In this document: positions 46,728-58,362 of the stretch, in pieces
How the letters are laid out: each line of letters opens with the position of its first letter
Numbering within the stretch: position 1 is the stretch's first letter
Assembly (NCBI GenBank): GCA_947683425.1
Contig: CANTUQ010000037.1
Coordinates: forward strand, 2,976,001 to 3,040,000
Direction: 5' to 3'
Source of the DNA: Excoecaria cochinchinensis
Taxonomy: Eukaryota > Streptophyta > Magnoliopsida > Malpighiales > Euphorbiaceae
DNA length: 64,000 nt
Translations under genes and position numbers: made by a program
The notes under the pieces: model-generated
Databases searched by the model: none
Seen by the model: the letters and a program-made list of their open reading frames with translations, nothing else
What the model was told of the DNA's origin: nothing

Positions 46728-47827
46728 CTCACGCTAACATATTGAGGTAGAGAATGAAGTTTCAGGCTACAAATGATTTTGATGCCATTAGCAAATGCGT
46801 ATTTGTGTTTTATTGTAGCTGAGGGACCTTTTGTTGGTCTTTGTCCTCTTTGTTCAAGTGTTAGATCTGATATTGCACCACCTTGAAATTAAGGTGTTCT
46901 ATTCAGTTGCATTTTGGTGTTAGAAAATATACGACGTGAAACAACAGGACAGTACAGACAGCTTATGTGTTGGACAGGTAAATAAGTAATTTTATTTTTA
47001 CGTTTTAGTAATCTTTGGCATAAAAAGGAAAATATTATTGGCCAGTTCTTTTGCTACCGCAACAACTTTGATTGATGTGAAGAGTTAGAAACTCATAAAA
47101 AGAAATTTATAAACAGGTCCAACTTTGTAGAATAAGATTTTAAGAAATGGAATTTTCCAAGTTCCTGTAGTTGAGTTGGAAAGTTATAAAAAATAAAATT
47201 ATAAAAAAAAATGAAATAGGCTTAAAACATCTTGAGCGCCCTCACATTCATCAAATTTAACATTAACAGAACATGACAAAATGAAAAACAAAACATCCAA
47301 CCCAAGCTATATGCAAACGTTATTCCTAGCACATATCCATCTAAAGAAATTTTATATACAACTTATAAAGCTAAACTAAGTTGCAAAACATGCAACAAAT
47401 TTTACAGTACAGGAGCTTCTCATACTACTTTAGAGTATTTTGGTCCGCGGCAAAAACCTTAATAGTGTGATGGAGGTGAAGGAGGCGACTACAGCGAAGG
47501 ACGGCAACTGCGGCGAAGGAAGCGATGGAGTCAAAGGAGGTGAGGGAGATCGAGAGGGAGAGGGAGGCGAGGGATTAAGTGACGGAGCTAGAGAGATCGA
47601 GCAACGGAGCGATCTGATCGACTGTGAGATCTGGAAAGTGAAAGTGAAAGACAGAGCATAGGAGAGAGTGAGAAGGAAAAGTGAAAGTGGGAGCATCTGA
47701 GAGATAAATAAATAAATATAATATATTATATCCTAGCAATTGGCAAAAGAAAGGAATTGAAATCGAAAACAGAAAAGAGTTCAACTAGGTTGGGCCAGCA
47801 AATATGTAAACGACTAGACTTTATGTT
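46728..47827. other. 3' UTR of the disulfide isomerase and intergenic sequence
   Basis: The first 200-250 bp are probably 3' UTR. A purine-rich stretch at 47470-47700 opens short frames on both strands (73 and 88 codons, low complexity) with no recognisable domain. No gene is claimed. Confidence 0.45.
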
Positions 47828-47990
47828 CAGGGCGGGGATCCCCGAGGAGCGAATACCCCGTTCTCCGTCCCCGTCTCGAATTTAAAAACGGAAATTTTTT
47901 TTCCATCCCTGTCCCCATGGGGGAAAAATTCGGAGATTCCCCACCCCATTCAAATCGGGTCCACATCGAGGATAGGGAATCCCCGCCCTG
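47828..47990. mobile_element. Small GC-rich inverted-repeat element (hAT-like MITE)
   Basis: 163 bp bounded by perfect 12-bp inverted repeats CAGGGCGGGGAT and ATCCCCGCCCTG. The interior is rich in CCCCGTCC / CCCCAC runs and stands out from the AT-rich surroundings. CAGGG ends are typical of hAT elements, but no convincing 8-bp target duplication remains. Too short to encode a transposase. Confidence 0.6.
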
Positions 47991-48059
47991 TGATCATCCC
48001 AACAACTATTGTTAATCCAGAAGTTTTATCTGCGAAATATTGGAAGTCGCATGAAGAGA

Positions 48060-48640
48060 TTTCATTTATAATTTCACTCAATTGGCCGATCCTCTTCGAC
48101 AAATGCTGAAAAAGAATCCTCCTTCATGGTCTGAATATCAAACAAATGCAGTACAACTCTTGAAGAAAAAAGTCAAAACTTTACCTCCTTTGCAGATTCC
48201 ATTCACAGGTCTTTTTGACAAAATGAAAGTCCATTCGCCCTATCAAAATTCAAAATTTTACAGATTGTTACATCTGGATTTCAGTTCTTGGTTCTCACTT
48301 ACCAAGCTCATTTTGGAAGAAATGGTCCTCGTAGATGGCTATTTTTCAGAAAGAAAAAATATTGCAGATCGAAGAAATCAACAAAGTGTTTTCTTTGTGG
48401 AAAAGAAGGCCATTACTCTCGTCAATGAATGGATAAAAAAGGAATCTCCTTCTAATCCTTTACCTTTAACCCCTTTACCACAAGCCTGTATGTATCAATC
48501 TACTTCCTATGAGGACAACTTTCCTCCTTTTAAGGAATTCACCAATCCAGAAACCTCCACTAAAGCAACCCCTTTTGTTAAAAATCCAAATATTGTAGAA
48601 CCAAAAGGTCACTAATGATGCAATGATGATTAATGCTGTA
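48060..48640 (+). pseudogene. Caulimoviridae-like endogenous pararetrovirus fragment
   Basis: A 177-codon frame (48082-48615) has an N-terminal part (about residues 1-42: KKNPPSWSEYQT and LLKKKVKTLPPL) resembling the sequence at the end of caulimovirid reverse transcriptases, before RNase H. The expected RNase H TDAS motif is not present, and the remaining 130 residues are not recognised, so the fragment is probably rearranged as well as truncated. No LTRs, other viral genes or intact replicase were seen nearby. A relic of an ancient integration is the best reading; a divergent retroelement is the alternative. Confidence 0.45.
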
Positions 48641-48959
48641 ACCTCTTTTCTGGATGGTTGTCTCAATACTGCTTTGCCTATACTAGTCCAATGTTCTATT
48701 TAGAATGAAAATGAACTCAATGCCAATTTTGATGTCTTCTTCTAATTATTCACAATAAAAAAGAAAATTTAACAACCATTAATCATCATTTTAAAATTTT
48801 TGGCAAATACGGGATCAATGATAACATATTTTTTTTAAAAAAAAAATGTCACATCCATATTAAGATTCACTGCAGACAACTAAAATAATATTATGTTTAT
48901 TAAAATTGTACCAAATACAACAATAATTAACTATTCTAATTCATGATTCCATCTTTATC
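48641..48959. other. AT-rich intergenic sequence
   Basis: No gene or element recognised between the pararetrovirus-like and Harbinger-like fragments. Confidence 0.5.
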
Positions 48960-49660
48960 TTTAGCTAATCAAGTTTGACATCAGCATCACAAGTAAAAAA
49001 CCTTCCAACCAAATGCTCTTTATCCTCCAAGAAATCATGATTCCTTCCTCTATATCTTGGAACATCTTCTTTTGAAACTTTAACACGAACATGTGTTCCA
49101 TCAATAGCCCCTATACAATTCTATAAAATAAAATGTACATAAGCTGATTAATATATATATATATATATATATAGAATCCTAGTTTACTAACCTCAAAGTA
49201 AGGAAAAAACCTTCCTCCACTATATTGTATCGGAAGGAACTATAGAACCATCTGATTGCACTAAAAATTCATCTTCTATTGACACAATTGTTTTAAGAAT
49301 TTTGCGAAAGTGATGACTCACAATCTCCCCACTCTGATGAAAGAGAAAATTTACAACTCTATGTCTCTTATTATGCGCTACGATACTATAATTGTTATCT
49401 TTTAATAGTTTTTTGTGCTTTAAAATGTTGACTAAAATTCTAAAAGGTTGTAAACCCATTTGTATCATATTACAAGAATTGTCACCACTTTCTAAATGAC
49501 TCATTATTTCATGTCTAACATTATCTCTATGATTCAAGTTTTTTAAAGGCCTTTCAATATGTTGATAAACTCTCAGTAAAGAAATCAAATATCCAGCATA
49601 TGCAATAAAGGCAGCTATCACATTTCAATCAATGTCTTTCATAATTCCTGAATATAAAAA
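48960..49660 (-). pseudogene. PIF/Harbinger (DDE_4) transposase remnant
   Basis: On the - strand the first part (49621-49220) gives a helix-rich N-terminal segment with RPLKNLNHRDNVRHE and SGEIVSHHFRKILKTIVSI, typical of PIF/HARBI1-type proteins. After an intron-like gap holding a (TA)n run (49153-49172), 49123-48965 reads NCIGAIDGTHVRVKV, the first catalytic Asp block of the DDE_4 family. The frame then diverges after VPRYRGRN and stops. The second Asp and the Glu region are missing. No terminal inverted repeats were identified. Confidence 0.65.
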
Positions 49661-50940
49661 ACCAAACATAAAGAAAATTAATATATGTACTATACTATAT
49701 GATATAATTCCTAAATACATCAATTATTTAAAATAGAAAAAAAAATCAATTTCACATAACAAGATTTGATTTTATTTTGAATATCCAATTAAATTCAACA
49801 AAAGATGAATAAAAAAGAGAACAAATAAAAATAAAAAAACATGGTGCTGATATCAACTCATGAAAACCAAAAAGAACATCTAATTAAAAGCTTTGATTAC
49901 TCTAAAATGAATTTTCATCTGAAAATAGAGTTCTATTTTATATAGAACAGATGCTCCACTAATCAGTGGCTTGGATTAAGCCCAAAATTTGTTAACTACG
50001 CAAAATGTATATTACATGATTATTTAATTTTAATTCTGTTCGAAAAAAGTTAAATTAAATTAAAAATTAAAATCCGTTTTAAACAAATAACAGCTTGTAG
50101 TTCAATTTTTCTCATATACTATCCAAGTTAACCGATCCATCTTCTTCTAATCACTAATCTATTCCATTTAGATAGAACCCTAAAAATAAAAATCTTTTCT
50201 TTAGGGTTTCTACTCCGAATTCCTCATAAAGTTCCTTCCTTTTCTACCTAATTCCAGTCTACTTTTACTTTCTTTATTGCTTTACAATTTTTGATAGCCG
50301 CTTACCAATTAAATTTTGTATTAGACAATTTTAATTTTGTCTTTACTAAATTTTGTATTAATAGTTTCAATTATTTAAATCTATCAAAATCACTAACATA
50401 AATTAATATATAATTAAACTACCATGCTTTAAGTTTTAGAATATAAACAATTCAGAAATCTAATTTGAGAAATAATTTTATTAAAAAAAATCATACATAT
50501 CGACAACCAATGAAGCTAGTCGATGAAGATCCAACAGAGGCGAGTCAACATCTGGTGATGGTGGCTTTGGGTGACAAAAGAATAGTAGGCGGAGAGGGAG
50601 AAGAATAGTGGTGGGGGAGGAAGAAGAACAGACTACGTTAGCTGTACAAGGTAATTTATTTTTAACAAATAATCAACAGAATATTATAGTTTTTTCAATT
50701 TTAACTCTTAAAAATATGGATTTCATTTGCAAATTTCACTGATTTTGATGAAATTGAATTTTTTTTATTAGTTTTTTTGCATTCCAAGCATGAAAAATGG
50801 AAATTACAAATGAATTACATAAAATTTTATAGAATGCATTTGTTTTAAGCACTACTTTAACTTTTTAAGAAATTAGATTTCCTGCCGAGTCCCTTACTAC
50901 TAAAGCAATACCTCACACCCGTTTCCTAACAAAGAGAGAA
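49661..50940. other. AT-rich intergenic sequence
   Basis: No supported gene. Some GGAGGAAGAAGAA-type purine-rich sequence lies near 50580-50640. Confidence 0.45.
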
Positions 50941-51480
50941 ACATTGATATTAATTTTTAAAGCTTGTAGAGGCGGCGGTTGCCAAACAGTAATCGATGGT
51001 TGACTATGAGTTGGCATGGGATGTCATTGTCTAATTAGAAGTTCTTAAAAAATTGGAGACTCTCCTGCCAAATATGATTAGGTGAAGGAGTCGAGTTGTT
51101 GAATTCAATTTGTTACGCGCCCTCCATAACCTCCATAAAATATGGATGAGCAACAGTGGAACATAAGCAATAGTGGATTATTGGGAGGAAGATGGAACAC
51201 GATCCCAAATCTACTTTAGATGCGACTGAGTCTAATTGTAAAAGATTCCAAAAGAGTAAGGGCTCCAAACTTGTTGAGCTAGGGGACAATGAAAGACAAG
51301 TGTGTCAAAGTTTCCGGCTCACTATAAAAAGTACAGTAACCAGAAAAGTTTGAGAACCTTGCAATCAAATTCTTTCCAACAGGCAAACCATTATAACAAA
51401 CCTCCCAAAATAAAAACTTTAAGCTTATGAGGAAGGGAGGAGTTCTAAAAATTTCATCAATGAATAGGTAGCAGTGAGTC
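50941..51480 (-). pseudogene. LINE-type zf-RVT remnant
   Basis: On the - strand, about 51440-51260 reads LISLKFLFWEVCYNGLPVGK, then a C...E-ET-TH block, matching the zinc-binding reverse-transcriptase-associated domain found at the end of plant LINE ORF2 proteins. One expected Cys is Tyr and a stop follows. A second copy of part of it lies at 52180-52330 because of the local duplication. Confidence 0.5.
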
Positions 51481-52169
51481 TGCCGGGAGATCCATCAGCC
51501 CGATCAAAAAGTGCAAGGCAACATGATGACTATATATGCTTGAGTTTTAAAAATTGATGTGCACATTATTTTAATTAATTGATATGATGAATATATTTTG
51601 ATTAATTGATATAATGAATATTTTTTGGATATTAAAAGAACCTAATTAAGATATTTAATGGAAGAAAAAGGGATAAAAATGAATGACCTCATACCTTGGC
51701 CGAATTTATGATAGGTGAGGAATTCTTTGTTTAGTTATTAATCCATGCTTAATTGGTTATGTCTAATGATTATATGTTGTGAATTTTTAGTTATGATCAT
51801 GAATTTATATTTTATTTACATTCATATTTGAAAAACATTATATATTATGCATGTTATGTATGAATGAGTTGAATTTGTTGAAAAATGGAATTACTTGCAT
51901 ATCACTAAATATATAGCTTAGCACGTAGGTCTTAAGTGAACTTTGTTGAGATCTCAATAATGGATGCACATTCTGACTTTTCCATCTTTCTTAGCCACTA
52001 AAACGACATTGGCCAACCATGTGGGCAACTTTACATCCTTGATGATCTTAGCTTGAATCTGTTTTTGAACCTCTTTTTTTACAGGGTTTGACCATTCTAG
52101 GCGGACCCAATGAATCTTTTATTTTACCACCTTGGCATCCTCATAAGTGGGTATGGAATGCTGAACCAC
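51337..52169. repeat. 833-bp tandem duplication, unit 1
   Basis: It starts at TAACCAGAAAAG (51337). The same sequence recurs 833 bp later. Contents are part of the LINE remnant, an AT-rich stretch with GATTAATTGATATAATGAA repeats, and a Tat/Ogre RT fragment. The intact site AATATTTTTTGGATATT (51627-51643) is the unoccupied equivalent of the LTR insertion point in unit 2. Confidence 0.85.
51940..52165 (-). pseudogene. Tat/Ogre-type gypsy reverse transcriptase fragment
   Basis: The - strand reads EVQKQIQAKIIKDVKLPTWL, then ANVVLVAKKDGKVRMCIHY, the start of the RT domain of Athila/Tat-group elements (WLANVV-V-KKDGKVRMC). It ends abruptly. The second copy lies at 55340-55555. Confidence 0.6.
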
Positions 52170-52458
52170 TAACCAGAAAAGTTTAAGAACCTTGCAGTCA
52201 AATTCTTTCTAATAGGCAAACCATTATAACAAACCTCCAAAAAAAAAAACTTTAAGCTTATGAGGAAGCGAGGAGTTCCAAAAATTTCACCAATGAATAA
52301 GTAGCAGTGAGTGTGCAGGGAGATCCATCAGTCCGATCAAAAAGTGCAAGGCAACATGATGATTATATATGCTTGATTTTCAGAAATTAATGTGCACATT
52401 ATTTTAATTAATTGATATGATGAATATATTTTGATTAATTAATATGATGAATATGTTT

Positions 52459-55009
52459 TGTATAGCGGCCCGATTTGACCCTAGAAGTTTTGGTTATATT
52501 TTGTCGGATTTTGACCAGGTTAAGAGAGAATCTAGATGTATATATGTGAGTTTGCAAGTGGTTAGAGGTATAAGTTTTGATTGTACTAGTATGGTTTTAA
52601 GAAGAAGAGTAGTGGACTGAGTGAAGGTTCTGTCGCAAGCGCGATAAGTGTCGCGAGCGCGACAGAACATTCCTTTGGTCAGGTAGGTGAAGTGTATCGG
52701 ACACGTGGCAGCTTGAAGTGTGAGTAAGGGCTTTGACAAGTGGCATTGTAAGAGATTGACACTTGGCATGAGTTTTATTTTAAGTTAATTAATGTAATTA
52801 TGAGGGTAAGAAGCATTTATGTATGTTGGTAGCCTTTTAATGTGAGGGATTGGCTTTCTTTGGGTTGACCGGCCACTATCTTCATTATTCATTTTCATTT
52901 TCTGCTTTTGGCCATTTGTTTTTCTTTTCTTTCTTTGCTCTTGGGTTTAACCGTGCTCCATTCCCATTACTTCTTCTTTTGTTTACTCCTTAAGAGAAAG
53001 TCACTTGGATTGGTTTAAAGGGAGTGAGATAAGGGTAAAGTTGGTTCTTGAAAAGATAAGTAGTGTGATTTTGATAGTATTGGTCTTCTTCTTTTACTTT
53101 GGTTTCTGTTTTGATTTTAAGTAAGAGAAAGAATTGATTCATGGGTTGTTTTGTATGATTTTGTTGAAGCTGTGGATAAGAGACGGGATAAAGGAAAGGA
53201 GAAGATCGGTATCAAGTAAAGAGCAGTGGTTGAGCTACCTAGAGGTTGAGATCGTGTGCGATTTTATCATTTCTACATGTGTTCTTGAGTTAAATACTTG
53301 AATAGAGATATGATTTAGTAGGAATGCTTGTTGAGTTTTGATTAGTTCAACTGCTCTTTTAGTGTATATTTGTTTTAATATTCATTTTGATTGCTTATAG
53401 TGTTTGAATGATTGTGGTTAACTTATGTGATTTGAGTGTAATTGGTTCATGAGTATGATTTCAGATAATATTTGAATACTAAGATAGGAGTTATTGCATG
53501 TGTGAGTGATGGGATCAGGTTTGTTTTTAAAAACAGAGCAGTACAGAGTAACTCTGGGAAGGAAAACGCTTCTGTCGCGAGCGCGATGTTCGTCGTGATC
53601 GCGACAGAGATGGATTTCTCCAACTTGTCTCAGCAGATGCACGAGTCACACAAATGTTCACTAGTCACGCAAATGTTCACGACTCACACAAATGTTCACT
53701 AGTCACGCAAATGTTCACGACTTACACAAATGTTCACGACTCACACAAAGGTGCACGAGTCATGCAAATGCACGTGAGTCACGCAGATGATCACGAGTCA
53801 TGCCATTCTCCCTTCCCTAACACAACTTCTGGCTTCTTTCGCGAGCGCGACTCCATGTCGCAATCGCGATAGAAAAACACCTTACCTGTCCTGTTTTTTG
53901 AAAATAGTTTTCCTTTTTCTCTTCACATGAGTTGTTATTTTTACCTGGTACCTGGATTAGCATATGCGTGCATTAAGTTGTGAGTTCTTTAATACTAATT
54001 ATATATATGAGATTAATAAAGTTTGCATATAAATTAAATGTCTCTGAACTTGATCAGTGTGCATGTATATATGAACTATGTGATTATACTTGAATTATAG
54101 TCTAAGGTTTGGCAATGCTTTAGAGTATAGTTAAGTTGTTACTTGGAGCCTGATTAACCGTTATAGTGGATAGTAAGCATGGTTATTATGGGTTAGAGTG
54201 CAGCTGCCAGAGTGGCCTTGATTGTGCCAGAGTGGCCTTAGTTATGCCTAGAGATTGAATACCTTGTGTATTCAAATGATTTTGAGTTAGGTCTCTATTT
54301 GTAAAATGTTAAACAATGGTATCTAAGAGTACCCGTATCCACCGTGAAAGGAGATTCAGGCTTATCAATGTTCTGAAGTGTATGCGATTTATAGTAGAAG
54401 TCTTGTTCTATCATTATGCCTTTGCATGAGAATGATATTTTGTGTACAAGATATGCATAAGAGTTAATGTTTATATACATGTGAGCATATAACTATTGTT
54501 TTATAATGAGTATGATTATAAATGTGAAGCATGTGTTATGTGTGTGACTTTGAAAGAAGTTCTTTGCTTTATTTCATCCCCACTAAGCGTCATCGCTTAG
54601 CACGGATGTTTGTCTCCGTGTAGGTATGCAGGTTTGGACCAGTGAGTGTGCATCTGCAGGTCATGACCACTAGGAGCTTGTATAGAGATTTTTTTTTTTA
54701 TTAAATAGAGTTTCTTATGGTGTTTTGAGTAACATCATTATGTAAATAGAGAAGCATAGTTATTGTGTAATAGTGTTAATCGAAATGCATATGTATAGAA
54801 ATGATCTTGTAATATAATGGTTACTTTTTGTAACGAATAATTGTATATTAATAAATGTATGTATTTATGTTCGAATGTTGGCTCCAAAGTTGTTATTATT
54901 AGCTTAAAGTTGTTAGTTTATTTATGTTATTGCTTCTGCTATTGTTTTGGTACGCGTTAGAGTCCACGTAGTGCCCCGATATCCTTCGCAGGGGTATTGG
55001 GGTGTTACA
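52459..55009 (+). mobile_element. Solo LTR (Tekay-type gypsy), 2.55 kb
   Basis: It begins TGTATAGCGGCCCG and ends GGTATTGGGGTGTTACA. It shares CACTAAGCGTCATCGCTTAGCA (near 54582) and the CGCG dyads with the LTRs at 3183-12205 and 55797-58251. The flanking sequence is continuous with duplication unit 1 when it is removed, confirming both edges within a few bases; the target duplication lies in a T run and is not resolved. No internal region remains. Low-complexity frames such as 53472-53702 are not genes. Confidence 0.8.
53641..53803. repeat. 19-bp minisatellite inside the solo LTR
   Basis: About six regular 19-bp units of the type ACGACTCACACAAATGTTC, alternating with ACTAGTCACGCAAATGTTC, followed by degenerate copies to about 53803. 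The array is flanked by the CGCG hairpins at 53569-53606 and 53834-53873. Confidence 0.92.
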
Positions 55010-55319
55010 TTTTGGATATTATGAGAACCTAATTAAGATATTTAAAGGAAGAAAAAGGGATAAAAAGAATGAACTCATACCTTGGCCGAATTTATGATAG
55101 GTGAGGAATTTTTTGTTTAGTTATTAATCCATGCTTATTTGGTTATGTCTAATGATTATATGTTGTGAATTTTTAGTTATGATCACGAAGGTATATTCTA
55201 TTTACATTTATATTTGAAAAACATTATATGTTATGCATGTTATATATGAATGAGTTGAATTTGATGAAAAATGGAATTACTTGCACACCACTAAATATAT
55301 AGCTTAGCACGTAGGTCTT

Positions 55320-55700
55320 AGGTGAACTTTGTTGAGATCTCAATAATGGATGCACATTCTGACTTTTCCATCTTTCTTAGCCCTAAAACAACATTGGCCA
55401 ACCACGTGGGCAACTTTACATCCTTGATGATCTTAGCCTGAATATATTTTTGGACCTCTTTTTTGATAGGGTTTGACCATTCTAGACGGACCCAATGAAT
55501 CTTTTATTTTACCACCTTTGCATCCTCATAAGTGGGCATGGAATGCTGAGCCACTAACCTGCCAACGTTGGACATTTCCTTTTAATTCCAAGCAAAGACC
55601 TATCTATATCTTTCGAGTAGTCTCTCAAACCTTTTCCTTTCACCAAGAGTCACTATTGATGCTTATGTTCTTAGGACATTCGTCTATGCCAAGATTAAAA
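55320..55700 (-). pseudogene. Tat/Ogre-type gypsy reverse transcriptase fragment, second copy
   Basis: It repeats the RT start seen at 51940-52165 and extends further upstream on the - strand (FERLLERYR near 55640), equivalent to the pre-RT linker of Tat-group pol. It contains frameshifts. Confidence 0.55.
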
Positions 55701-55796
55701 GGATTAGTTGATGTTTCATTAATGTCAAAAATGCATGCACAATTATCATTAAAATGCATTGTACCATCTAGCAAAACATCACACTCTTAGCAAAAC

Positions 55797-56272
55797 TGTG
55801 AGACCCTAACTTGTACCCTAGTAGTCTTGAGCATTATTGAGGTATGAGAGTGGCCTAGGTATGTTTTGTGTATGTATGTCCGTTTAGGACATGTTCAGTA
55901 TTTTTGTAGAAGTTTGGGTTAATATTATTATTGACTTTAGGGACTTAATTGCATGTTTTAAGAAGTTTAAAGGGTATATGTGTGTGACAACTTTAATTAT
56001 GTTGTTTGAGTGAGTTTTAAGGAGAAAAGAAGGATTAGAAGAGAGATTTGCTAAATCTACTATAGATGAGTGACAAGTGGTTGGGGGATGAAGTGAGAGA
56101 AAGGAGAAGATAAGGATGGCTTTAAAGCCAAGAGAGAGAGCAGCAACTGCCCTCTTCTCTTCCGTTCCCCACGTTCTTCTTCTCCTCCTCATTTGCCCAA
56201 ATTCATCCTCCAAACCACTTTGATTTTGATTGGTTTGGCAAATTCAAGAATTGTTCAGGTAAGTGAATAGTT

Positions 56273-56305
<33 letters not shown>

Positions 56306-58251
56306 TTCTTCTTCTTCTTCTTCTTCTCCCTATTTTATTTGGTGGTTGTATGTTTGGGTTTATGTAAATGGTGTGGTTTGGTTGGAATTGTTCAAAAGTT
56401 CTAGCTAAAGAAGCAAAGGGGAAAGAGAAAGTGGGCAAAAGTGCTGCTAATTAAGCTTAAGGAGCTTAGTAGCTAAGGTTTGGGAGTTTATGTGAAATGA
56501 GCTTTATTCTTGAATCATTGTTATGATAGAATGATATGATTTTGGATAATTGAATTTGAAAGTATGTTTGAATGCATGTTTGAAGTGTGTTTTAATTGTT
56601 TTGGTATGGAAATGGGAATTGGAGGTAGAGTAGGGAATTTTGGAGTGACTTCAGGTAAAAGTGTGATTTTATTGTGTTTGAGTCTTCAACAGCTAATTTA
56701 TCCATTTTTTCCATTTAGTTACTTCCTTTGAGTGTAAATCTTTGATAATATGATTGGGGATACGTTTTAATTGCTTTATAATGGTTGGGTTGAAGTTCTA
56801 AGGTTAGGTGTATGTTGTTGGGGAGGTATGGCTTGGAGAGAGAGCTATGTAGAATGGTGACAGAGCGTGATGCTCGACTATGTGGCGAGCGCGACAAAGA
56901 GTTTCGTAACTCAATCTTCTGTTGGGTTGTTCCCTGTCGCGAGCGCGATAGAGAGTTCCGTATCACAAATTTCACCGGGATGTTCTCTGTCGTGAGCGCG
57001 GCCTTGTACGCGAGCATAACAGAGGCCTTCTATCCATCTATCATGAGTGCAGCCTTGTGCGCGAGTGCGACTGGCAGTCGCGAGCCCGACATATAGTGTA
57101 CTTTGCCTCTGTCACGAGCGCGACCCTCCTTTGTGCTATGAATACTTGTTATTTTCTATACTTTGCATGGTTTCTCACTTGTATATACATATATGATTTA
57201 ACGTATGAATTATAATATGCTTTATTATGTGAATGATAATTGAATTAATAAGCTTAGCCTACAATAGTCACATTATGGATAGATAGGCATGCCTATAGGG
57301 TTCTGTTTGCTGCAGCCTTTGCGTACCTTGGACCCTGATCAGGTCCCTATGCGTTTGAATCCTTAGGGATTCATATGAACTGGATCTTGCTTAAGATCCC
57401 TATGCATTATTGTTTGAAAAAGAGAATATCTGTTTATACCTATGGGTACCTATGCATTTACCATTTATCCACCACTCTGAGTTTGCAGGCATGACTATGT
57501 GAATGAATGTGACATGGAATAATATGAATTGTTAAAATGATACTGCATAAACTGTATGAAGTAAATTTTATCTTTGATGAATGCTTATTATCGGTTAAGC
57601 TTATGATGCTTTAATCATATGTATGTGCCATGTGTATGTGAATTGCATCAACGTCCACTATGAGTGGTCGTTCATCTCTTGTTTTTCCCACTAAGCCATT
57701 ATGCTTAGCATAGGTGTTTCATCGGTGTAGGTGTGAAAGCGGTAGGAGATCTTGGGAGGACCAACCTGCAGCAGCCAAGGCCAACACAATAGGATGGGTT
57801 TTTGTTAGATGTTTAAGCTTTTGGAGGTTATAATCTCTGAATGTCAAGTTTTTGTATTGTAACCAGTTTGTAATATGTAATGCTAGATTTTGCACTTATG
57901 TAAGTTTTGTAATGTTTCTAGTTATGTAAATTGTAAGACTCGAATTTGTATATACGTAAAGAATGTTTTGTAATACAACTTAGCAATGTATATATTTTTG
58001 GTATATGGATGAAAGAGTTTAGACAATTTAGTTTGGTTTGAGATTGGTAGTCCTCTGAATGAGACTTATGTGAAAGAAAATTTTTTTAACCTCGATTCTA
58101 TTTTTATATATGAAAGTATGTACAGATATGCATGTGTTATGTTGATTATGTTCTGCATGCTTTGGTTCTATTTGTGGCAACCCTTGCCTATCAGGACGCT
58201 CATCTCTCTATATGGGGTGAGCTTCCCTACATGTAAGTAAGGGATGTTACA
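55797..58251 (+). repeat. 5' LTR of the Tekay-like element
   Basis: 2455 bp, TGTGAGACCC...GGGATGTTACA. It includes a (TCT)n run (56272-56330), a CGCG-dyad region (56865-57115) and the CACTAAGCC...GCTTAGCA block near 57690. No gene inside it is credible. Confidence 0.85.
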
Positions 58252-58258
58252 ATTTTAT

Positions 58259-58270
58259 TGGTATTAGAGC
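58259..58270 (+). other. Primer binding site of the Tekay-like element
   Basis: TGGTATTAGAGC, one mismatch from the initiator tRNA-Met complement, seven bases after the LTR end. Confidence 0.8.
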
Positions 58271-58362
58271 ATAGGTTTAGACATTTTTGGGCAACTATAG
58301 AATAGAAATGCGTTTAGAATTGTGTTGGCATGATACGGATCTTCTCGTGTTTTGTAGTTAGA

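Larger units (their letters stand above)
52170..55554. repeat. 833-bp tandem duplication, unit 2, split by a solo LTR
   Basis: 52170-52458 and 55010-55554 together equal unit 1 in length (834 bp) and order. TAACC occurs at all three unit boundaries (51337, 52170, 55555), a possible microhomology. The LTR 52459-55009 inserted after the duplication, since unit 1 lacks it. Confidence 0.85.

Noticed and set aside
47440..47696. Complementary frames on both strands (73 and 88 codons)
   Set aside because: Low-complexity purine/pyrimidine-rich DNA keeps both frames open; no domain and no splice continuation were found.
53472..53872. Two overlapping + strand frames with repeated FTTHANV-like peptides
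   Set aside because: They are produced by the 19-bp minisatellite and have no start context or domain.
56244..56438. Arg-rich - strand frame
   Set aside because: It is the (TCT)n microsatellite of the LTR read in reverse.
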